Source of the DNA: Elusimicrobiota bacterium
GTDB lineage: Bacteria > RUG730
DNA length: 5,011 nucleotides
Assembly (NCBI GenBank): GCA_031259185.1
Contig: JAIRLV010000129.1
Location: forward strand, 1 to 5,011
Direction: 5' to 3'
The position numbers were made by a program, and so were the translations under genes. Position 1 is the stretch's first letter. Each line of letters opens with the position of its first letter. The notes under the pieces were generated by a model, which was not told where the DNA came from, searched no databases, and worked only from the letters and a program-made list of their open reading frames with translations. Shown here one piece after another: positions 1-4,252 of this stretch.

Positions 1-252
1 CATAAAAGATTAGAATGCCATCATAAAATTGATAGAAATTATAATGAAATTAATGATTTAATAATTTTGTGTCCTTCATGTCATAAAAAAGAACATTATA
101 AAAACGGAAGAAATAAAAAAGGAAATAAGGGAAAATTAATAGAATTTTCAAAAATTGTTTCAATAACAAAATGTGAACCTGAAAACACTTATGATATTGA
201 AATGGCAGATCCGTTTCATACAATATTGGTAAATAATATTCTTGGTTGTAAT
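1..252 (+). other. C-terminal half of an intein with HNH homing-endonuclease domain, in DnaE
   Basis: Protein-splicing element translated in frame with the polymerase. Residues 5-32 form an HNH nuclease core: Glu-Cys-His-His-Lys-Ile (5-10), Asn18 in EINDLI, then LCPSCHKKEH (23-32) with a CxxC zinc pair. The first Cys pair would lie upstream. Residues 52-84 match intein splicing blocks F and G: IVSI, then TYDIEMADPFHTILVNN, then ILGCN. His73 aligns with the block F His, and Asn84 (250-252) is the terminal Asn that cyclises. Ser85 is the +1 extein nucleophile. The usual penultimate His is Cys83, a known type of departure in some inteins. With Ser at +1 it looks like a class 1 intein, but the N-terminal nucleophile is outside the window. 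After splicing the polymerase would be joined directly at SHA. An independent HNH gene is excluded because the frame stays open into the polymerase. Confidence 0.93.
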
Positions 253-1200
253 TCTCATGCTTATGCATATTCATATCTTGGTGTAGAAACTTTATACTTG
301 GCAAGATATTTTAAACAGTATTTTTATAGTGCAGCTCTTTCATATGAATCTACAAAGAAAGATGTATTAAAAGATGCTATTAATGCAAGCGTAGGTGCTG
401 GTTATACAATACTTCCACCAGATGTAAATATTAGTTTGGAAAATTTTACTCCTACGAAAAATAAAGAAATAAGATTTGGGTTGCAACAAATTAAAGGTAT
501 TGGAGAAAAACCTCTTGAATCTATTATTTCGCAGAGACCTTATTCAAGTATTATAGATTTTATTTTAAAACATCTTGGCAATAGAAGTATAACTAAGCGT
601 ATTACTACTGCATTAATTTATAGTGGAGCATTTGATACTATCATTAAGGGAGAAAGAGTTTTATATGGTTCTATTGCAGAAAAATTTTATGAGAGTAAAA
701 CTTCAACAAAAATAATTGAAAAACTTGAGTTACTATGGAATCAAATAGAAAATGATTTTAAACAAAAAAATGATTTTCATACATCAAATGATGATTTAAT
801 AAAGTTTGAACAAGAATATCTTGATGGAAATTTTTTTCATTCTATTTTTACACCAGAATTATGTAGTTTATTCAAGAAGAAAACATTGACTTATAGTTTG
901 CAAAGATTAAGTCAGAGTGAAAAGAAAAATAGTATGGTTCCATTATATGTAAAATTAGGAAGATTGCATAAAGACAAAAACGGCAATGAAATGGCTTTTG
1001 TAGATGTAGAAGATATGAATGGTTTAAAGGAATCATTACCTATATTTGCTTCTTATTGGCAATATATAAGTAATCAATGGACTGGTGAAGGATTTTATGG
1101 TTGTTTAATATATGAAGATGATGGCGGTAAGTATATGTTTGGAACTCAAAAATATTTAACAGAGGCGCAAAAAGCGCGAACATTTAAGAGGTTAATTTGA
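1..1200 (+). CDS. dnaE: DNA polymerase III alpha subunit (DnaE-type, C family), 3' part, interrupted by an intein
   Basis: Replicative C-family DNA polymerase, read in frame 1 from the first base to TGA at 1198-1200 with no stop, so the 5' end lies outside the window. Residues 1-84 of the visible frame are intein. From Ser85 (base 253) the host protein resumes with the conserved DnaE core motif SHAYAY, then LPPDVN (about 137-142) and a helix-hairpin-helix stretch, GLQQIKGIGEKPLESI. A GAFDTI segment and FEQEYLDGNFFHS follow, in the place where DnaE has its conserved Leu-Gly-Phe-Tyr...Gly-His region. The C-terminal third, around KLGRLHKDKNGNEMAFVDVED, fits the OB-fold domain of DnaE. It is shorter after the OB fold than cellular DnaE, as expected for a phage enzyme without a long tau-binding tail. 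The catalytic Asp residues lie upstream and cannot be seen. It would act at the phage replication fork. The downstream SLOG gene starts inside its stop codon. Confidence 0.95.
   Translation, partial: HKRLECHHKIDRNYNEINDLIILCPSCHKKEHYKNGRNKKGNKGKLIEFSKIVSITKCEPENTYDIEMADPFHTILVNNILGCNSHAYAYSYLGVETLYLARYFKQYFYSAALSYESTKKDVLKDAINASVGAGYTILPPDVNISLENFTPTKNKEIRFGLQQIKGIGEKPLESIISQRPYSSIIDFILKHLGNRSITKRITTALIYSGAFDTIIKGERVLYGSIAEKFYESKTSTKIIEKLELLWNQIENDFKQKNDFHTSNDDLIKFEQEYLDGNFFHSIFTPELCSLFKKKTLTYSLQRLSQSEKKNSMVPLYVKLGRLHKDKNGNEMAFVDVEDMNGLKESLPIFASYWQYISNQWTGEGFYGCLIYEDDGGKYMFGTQKYLTEAQKARTFKRLI
1186..1191 (+). promoter_or_regulatory. Ribosome binding site supporting the TTG start of the SLOG gene
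   Basis: AAGAGG lies 5 nt before the TTG at 1197-1199, inside the last codons of the polymerase. It favours this non-ATG start, and no ATG lies near it in that frame. The TTG overlaps the polymerase TGA as TTGA, so re-initiation by ribosomes finishing the polymerase is likely. Confidence 0.65.
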
Positions 1201-1553
1201 AAGTTGGTATAATTGGAAGCCGTAATTTTGATGATTATGATTTGCTTGAAGAAAGTATTTTAGAAATTGTTAAATTAGAAGACATAGATGCTATAATTAG
1301 CGGTGGAGCAAGGGGGGCAGATACACTTGCAGAAAAATTTGCGGTTAAACATAATAAAATTAAAGTAATTTTTAAACCAAATTGGATACGGTATAGAAGT
1401 CAAGCTGGTTTTTTGAGAAATACTGATATAGTAGAAACTTCTGATATTTTAATTGCCTTTTGGGATGGAAAGTCAAGCGGAACAAAAGATAGTATATCTA
1501 AAGCTGAAAAGAGGAATATACCACTCTATATCATTAAGACATCAAAAAGTTAA
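1197..1553 (+). CDS. SLOG-fold protein, YspA / DUF2493 family
   Basis: A 118-residue protein with the full signature of the YspA/DUF2493 branch of the SLOG (Rossmann-like) superfamily, relatives of DprA and LOG proteins. Seen in order: a first beta strand with GSRNF (7-11), the glycine-rich nucleotide-binding loop SGGARGAD (35-42), a Pro-Asn-Trp (61-63), an AGFLRN segment (70-75), and IAFWDGKSSGTK (86-97), where the family carries its second conserved Ser-x-Gly-Thr. The length is typical of single-domain members. SLOG domains bind nucleotides or nucleotide-derived ligands, and many are proposed sensors or enzymes in phage-host conflict; no reaction has been settled for this branch, so none is assigned. 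It starts on TTG with AAGAGG upstream and overlaps the polymerase stop by 4 bases, so it is probably translated together with the polymerase. The family call is firm, the role is open. Confidence 0.9.
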   Translation: MKVGIIGSRNFDDYDLLEESILEIVKLEDIDAIISGGARGADTLAEKFAVKHNKIKVIFKPNWIRYRSQAGFLRNTDIVETSDILIAFWDGKSSGTKDSISKAEKRNIPLYIIKTSKS

Positions 1554-1558
1554 TATAT

Positions 1559-2245
1559 ATGATGTTGAATACTATTATAACAGAAGCAATTACAAACACT
1601 AAAAATGCAAAATCAAATATTTTAATTGGCATATTAAAGATGAAATGGAGAAATATGTCTGTTAGTGATAGCAAAGTAATAACTGGATATATAAAGCAAG
1701 TATTCGATAATATTAAGCCAGAAGCAAAAAGAGAATCTGAGCATTTTTTTACTAATGGCGGTAAAGTTTTATTTACGAAAATAAACGAAGGGGCTAGTTA
1801 TACAAGTGTAAATAGACGCGGAAGTAATATTGCTATGAACATTTCAAATGTTAATGATATAGAACATGAACTTGGGCATGTAATAGATAAGGTGCAACAA
1901 GGTGGAAATGTGATGGGGCGCGGAAAACTTTTATCAAATGTTGATGAAAATAAAATATCTGACGAAGAGTATCTTAAATATTATGAAGAGTTTAACGGAT
2001 ATATTTCAAGATTTATTGGAAATTTGAGGCAAGGAAAAAATATTAATTTTAGTTCTTTTAGAGAATTTTTAAAATATTTAATAGATGAATTTGTTCCTAA
2101 AAATGTATCACAAGAAGAGAAAGAAGATATAAAAAATTTTACATCTTATAATCTTTCAAAAGATGTAAAATTTAAGAATAAAATAATTAAAAGATTAAGC
2201 AGAGAAGGCGTAGATTATAGGAAGGTAGTAAATGTTTCGGTATAA
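1559..2245 (+). CDS. Putative phage zinc metallopeptidase (HExxH)
   Basis: A 228-residue protein with the zinc-peptidase motif IEHELGHVID: His103, Glu104 and His107 are the two metal ligands and the general base. About 36 residues on, YYEEFNGYI (141-149) resembles the Glu-Phe-Asn-Ala-Tyr segment of phage HExxH proteins and supplies a plausible third ligand (Glu143 or Glu144). The sequence before the motif, with NRRGSNIAMNI, would form the edge strand of such a fold. There is no signal peptide or clear membrane segment. Residues 2-12 read MLNTIITEAIT, close to the T4 internal-head-protein leader, so it may be packaged in the capsid and cut after Ile-Thr-Glu9. The start is ATGATG at 1559 with only a weak A-rich upstream site, 5 bases after the preceding stop. 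Substrate is unknown, and peptidase activity is inferred from the motif alone. The last 14 bases overlap the next gene. Confidence 0.75.
   Translation: MMLNTIITEAITNTKNAKSNILIGILKMKWRNMSVSDSKVITGYIKQVFDNIKPEAKRESEHFFTNGGKVLFTKINEGASYTSVNRRGSNIAMNISNVNDIEHELGHVIDKVQQGGNVMGRGKLLSNVDENKISDEEYLKYYEEFNGYISRFIGNLRQGKNINFSSFREFLKYLIDEFVPKNVSQEEKEDIKNFTSYNLSKDVKFKNKIIKRLSREGVDYRKVVNVSV
2219..2225 (+). promoter_or_regulatory. Ribosome binding site for the acidic protein gene
   Basis: AGGAAGG lies 6 nt before the ATG at 2232, inside the end of the metallopeptidase gene. It fixes that start despite the 14-base overlap. Confidence 0.7.
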
Positions 2246-2639
2246 TTTTTTAAGCGACTTATTAGATGGTTCTCTCGTTACGCCAATAAGAAATGAAAAT
2301 GGCAATATTGTCTGTTTAAACGATCTTGGAAAAGAAGTAATTTATACAATAAATGATTTTGATTTTTCTAAAAAACCTGAAGACAGGCAAGCTGTTTCAA
2401 TGGATGATATAATAGAGCAAATGGAACATGATGCTCCAAATGATGAAGAAGACGAAACGCCGCAAGAAGTTAATATTATAATGGCAAGTTCTTCAAATAA
2501 TGAAACTCCAATTTCAAAAGAAGAACTTGAAAAAGCCAACGCGTTAAAAAGAAAAATTTTAGCAAAAGCTGGACTCTATTATGGGCGTTTAGATAATATT
2601 TCAATAGATATGGAAAATGAGGTAATTAAAGATGAGTAA
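2232..2639 (+). CDS. Acidic hypothetical protein
   Basis: A 135-residue protein that I do not recognise. The N-terminal 45 residues look folded (VTPIRNENGNIVCLNDLGKEV suggests short beta strands and turns). Residues 57-79 are strongly acidic, with DDIIEQMEHDAPNDEEDE. A Ser/Asn-rich linker follows (ASSSNNETP), then a helical segment, ISKEELEKANALKRKILAKAG, before a short C-terminal tail. It has one Cys and no membrane segment. It overlaps the metallopeptidase by 14 bases and the Q-rich gene by 8, so the three are probably translated as one coupled set. The acidic, partly disordered composition would suit a scaffold or chaperone-like partner of the neighbouring proteins, but that is inference from composition and position. 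The start is supported by AGGAAGG 6 nt upstream. Confidence 0.8.
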   Translation: MFRYNFLSDLLDGSLVTPIRNENGNIVCLNDLGKEVIYTINDFDFSKKPEDRQAVSMDDIIEQMEHDAPNDEEDETPQEVNIIMASSSNNETPISKEELEKANALKRKILAKAGLYYGRLDNISIDMENEVIKDE

Positions 2640-3036
2640 AACATTAAAAACAATAATGGAAGAAGTATTAACTCCAGAGACAATATTTCAACAAATGACT
2701 GCTTTTCAGAAGCAATATCAGGCAAATATGGGATTTTTAGATCAACAAGCTCCTATGCTTAAACAAAATCAAGCTTGGGCCAAACAAAGACAAATGTCAG
2801 ATCAACAACTTGCTGGAATGTTAAAATCTGTTAGTGCTTTAATAGCACAACAAAAGCAAACACAGCAACAACAAGCACAACAACAGCAACCACAAGGGCA
2901 ACAAGCAGCAAAACCAGCGCAAGGTGCACCAAATGGAACCCCAGCAGCTAATGATGTAAAAACTAATACTACGCCAACTCCTGGACAACCACAAGCTGCC
3001 AATGGCGTTGCTGGCGTTCAGCAACGGACCGCTTAA
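2632..3036 (+). CDS. Gln/Ala/Pro-rich protein with a capsid-targeting-like N-terminus
   Basis: A 134-residue protein without recognisable enzymatic motifs. Residues 1-13, MSKTLKTIMEEVL, share the pattern Leu-x-Thr-Ile-x-x-Glu-x-x-Thr with the metallopeptidase two genes upstream and resemble the leader of T4 internal head proteins. Residues 15-72 are helical and Gln-rich. Residues 73-134 are low complexity, made of Gln, Ala, Pro, Thr, Gly and Asn, and probably disordered. It has no Cys and almost no charged residues after residue 75. The coding strand of the Q-rich stretch has no T for 81 bases. GAGGT at 2619-2623 lies 8 nt before the ATG, which overlaps the stop of the acidic gene. A virion-internal, scaffold or assembly role is possible; a disordered linker protein of another kind is equally compatible. 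It is the last gene before the 3041 promoter. Confidence 0.8.
   Translation: MSKTLKTIMEEVLTPETIFQQMTAFQKQYQANMGFLDQQAPMLKQNQAWAKQRQMSDQQLAGMLKSVSALIAQQKQTQQQQAQQQQPQGQQAAKPAQGAPNGTPAANDVKTNTTPTPGQPQAANGVAGVQQRTA
2844..2924 (+). repeat. T-free CAA/CAG/GCA low-complexity tract
   Basis: This stretch has no T on the + strand for 81 bases, in an otherwise very AT-rich window. It is built from irregular CAA, CAG and GCA triplets encoding Gln and Ala runs of the Q-rich protein. The triplets are mixed rather than a pure array, which fits selection on protein composition plus slippage. Confidence 0.85.
3006..3026 (+). other. Stem-loop at the 3' end of the Q-rich gene
   Basis: CGTTGCTG pairs perfectly with CAGCAACG around a 5-base GCGTT loop, giving an 8-bp stem ending 10 bases before the end of the Q-rich coding sequence. 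It is unusually GC-rich for this window. No U-run follows directly (the next T-run starts about 28 bases later), so it is not a standard rho-independent terminator. It could protect the 3' end of the upstream mRNA or slow polymerase ahead of the promoter. Confidence 0.55.
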
Positions 3037-3040
3037 CCAC

Positions 3041-3069
3041 TTGACAAAAAATAATTTTTTTGTTATAAT
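3041..3069 (+). promoter_or_regulatory. Consensus sigma-70/sigma-A promoter with extended -10
   Basis: The -35 is TTGACA (3041-3046) and the -10 is TATAAT (3064-3069), both exact, with a 17-base spacer. TG at 3061-3062 one base before the -10 gives an extended -10. The spacer holds an A6/T7 dyad (AAAAAAT-A-ATTTTTT at 3046-3060). Transcription should start near 3076. It sits in the 44-base gap between the Q-rich gene and the small Cys protein, and would be read by unmodified host RNA polymerase, so the block downstream may be expressed early or constitutively. Confidence 0.9.
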
Positions 3070-3080
3070 AAAGGTAGAAT

Positions 3081-3311
3081 ATGATATCTGAACAATGTAA
3101 AAACTGTCCTCATAAAAATATTTCAAATGAAATAAAAAGTTTTTTTAGCCATAAAACGAATAACAAACTTTTTGGAAAATGTCTTCAAGAAGAAACTATG
3201 CCAAAAAATTTTCGTTGTTTTGAAAAGGCATTTTATGTGGATTGGAATTCTGTTGAGACTCAGTTTCAAGAAATGATTGAAAGAAGAAGTAGTGGAATAC
3301 AAAACTTTTGA
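3081..3311 (+). CDS. Small four-cysteine protein, possible metal-binding
   Basis: A 76-residue protein that I do not recognise. Cys6-x2-Cys9 with His11 (CKNCPH) near the N-terminus and Cys34 and Cys46 (GKC, NFRCF) further on could form one zinc site or hold an iron-sulfur cluster; the spacing (CxxC-x24-C-x11-C) does not match a named family I can recall. The rest is basic with aromatic residues and no membrane segment. It is the first gene after the 3041 promoter. AAGG at 3071-3074 is well placed before the ATG, but the predicted transcription start near 3076 would exclude it from the promoter's own transcript. The 3' end overlaps the next gene. Confidence is helped by its position directly behind a strong promoter and by codon use like its neighbours. 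Confidence 0.72.
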   Translation: MISEQCKNCPHKNISNEIKSFFSHKTNNKLFGKCLQEETMPKNFRCFEKAFYVDWNSVETQFQEMIERRSSGIQNF

Positions 3312-3885
3312 AGACAGAATTATTAGTGTCGCTAATCAATTAGCAAGTGAAGTTTATTTTAGATATAAGAAATATCGCCCTATAGGAATTAATAATTTTA
3401 AGAATAAATATTTTAAATATTTTTCTAAAGCAGCTGAAATGTTTTCAACAAGACAAGATTTTGATGTTGAAAAATTTGTTTCTGCTCAATATGAAAAATA
3501 TGCTATTTTTTATCCGCAACAAATTAGTTCTGAAAGTGCTTGGAAAACTTATCAGGAACATAAAGATTTATCTTTAAAAGATTCAAGTGAAGAAAGGCAA
3601 CTTGCTTTAGAATTGACATCAACACATGGATTAATGAGAAAGAAAACTGTTAAACAATTTTTTGAAAATAAAATGAATATATTAAAACTTAGAAATGGAC
3701 AGCTTAATGATAGAATAAAATATTTTTGTTTTAGTAAGTATTTTTGTTTTATACTTTTACCAGAGCATTTGGAAAAATTAGAAAAACCATTTGATATAAA
3801 AATATGTAAAATAAGAGTGAGAGAGTATCCAAGATTAATAAAATGGCTACAAGAAAAATTAGGAGAAGATTATTATGACAATTGA
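3292..3885 (+). CDS. Hypothetical protein, basic and helical
   Basis: A 197-residue protein (from GTG) that I do not recognise. It is rich in Lys, Tyr and Phe and mostly helical by appearance: an N-terminal helical half with NFKNKYFKYFSKAAEMF, a central segment around SAWKTYQEHKD, and a C-terminal part with ICKIRVREYPRLIKWLQEK. A hexapeptide is duplicated in tandem at 143-154 (KYFCFS/KYFCFI). There is no membrane segment, catalytic motif or signal peptide that I can identify. I chose GTG at 3292 because AGAAG (3282-3286) lies 5 nt before it; the only other candidate is TTG at 3277, which directly follows an in-frame TGA and has a poor site. Either choice overlaps the Cys protein gene. The gene ends 11 bases into the next one. 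Placement beside a flap endonuclease hints at a DNA-metabolism role, but nothing in the sequence proves it. Confidence 0.8.
   Translation: MEYKTFEDRIISVANQLASEVYFRYKKYRPIGINNFKNKYFKYFSKAAEMFSTRQDFDVEKFVSAQYEKYAIFYPQQISSESAWKTYQEHKDLSLKDSSEERQLALELTSTHGLMRKKTVKQFFENKMNILKLRNGQLNDRIKYFCFSKYFCFILLPEHLEKLEKPFDIKICKIRVREYPRLIKWLQEKLGEDYYDN
3718..3753 (+). repeat. 18-bp in-frame tandem duplication
   Basis: Two adjacent 18-base units (3718-3735 and 3736-3753) match at 15 of 18 positions and share the 13-mer TATTTTTGTTTTA. Each keeps the frame and encodes Lys-Tyr-Phe-Cys-Phe plus Ser or Ile. Confidence 0.8.
3861..3868 (+). promoter_or_regulatory. Ribosome binding site for the 3875 gene
   Basis: AGGAGAAG, the strongest SD match in the window, lies 6 nt before the ATG at 3875 and inside the end of the preceding gene. 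It fixes that start. Confidence 0.75.
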
Positions 3886-4252
3886 GGAAAGAATAGCAAA
3901 AGTAAGATCAGAAATTGAAGAACTTGGTATTCTTAATATGAACTGTGATGGATTATTTAATGGCGAACAATTTTCTAGAGTTCCAATAGATCTTGAAATG
4001 ATAGAAAATGCAATAGCAATTATTAAAGAAGAAAATAAAAAACATCCAGACGATTGGTTATCTAAATATAATGATTTTATATTAAAAGTTAGAGAAAAAG
4101 TTTTTGAATACCCTAAAGAAGAATATGAAAAATATTTTAAGGAATCACAAGAATATTTTTGGCAATGTCGTGAAAAAAATTGTTCTTGTGATGAAGCATT
4201 AAAACTTACATTAATTGAATTTAATCCCAATAAATATTGGAAAAATAAATGA
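3875..4252 (+). CDS. Hypothetical helical protein
   Basis: A 125-residue protein that I do not recognise. It opens with an amphipathic helix (IEERIAKVRSEIEELG), has a second helical region around MIENAIAIIKEENKK, and a third, charged and aromatic, around EEYEKYFKESQEYFWQC. Four Cys (24, 98, 103, 105) include a C-terminal cluster, CREKNCSC, which might bind metal, though no His or matching fifth ligand is obvious. It has no membrane segment. It overlaps the upstream gene by 11 bases and shares ATGA with the flap endonuclease start, so it is coupled on both sides. The strong AGGAGAAG site predicts good translation, and its stop feeds directly into the nuclease start. Confidence 0.82.
   Translation: MTIEERIAKVRSEIEELGILNMNCDGLFNGEQFSRVPIDLEMIENAIAIIKEENKKHPDDWLSKYNDFILKVREKVFEYPKEEYEKYFKESQEYFWQCREKNCSCDEALKLTLIEFNPNKYWKNK

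Noticed and set aside
67-69. TTG as start of a separate gene
   Set aside because: The frame is open to base 1 and encodes the HNH core before this codon, so TTG is an internal Leu of the intein.
50-304. Antisense open frame over the intein
   Set aside because: Low-complexity Phe/Leu/Tyr-rich translation expected from the reverse of AT-rich coding DNA; the + strand has clear homology.
3006-3061. Rho-independent terminator
   Set aside because: The stem is good, but the T-run starts about 28 bases after it rather than directly behind it.
2802-3126. Two antisense open frames with Cys/Leu runs
   Set aside because: They are the complement of the T-free Gln/Ala tract, which removes stop codons on the reverse strand; no ribosome site or domain.
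3277-3279. TTG start for the 3292 gene
   Set aside because: It directly follows an in-frame stop and lacks a spaced SD; GTG at 3292 has AGAAG 5 nt upstream. It cannot be fully excluded.
3613-3641. Second promoter with TTGACA
   Set aside because: No acceptable -10 at 16-18 bases (GAGAAA at 17), and it lies inside a gene.
3859-4230. Antisense open frame, Ser/Phe-rich
   Set aside because: Lies entirely across the well-supported 3875 gene and has the composition of a shadow frame.
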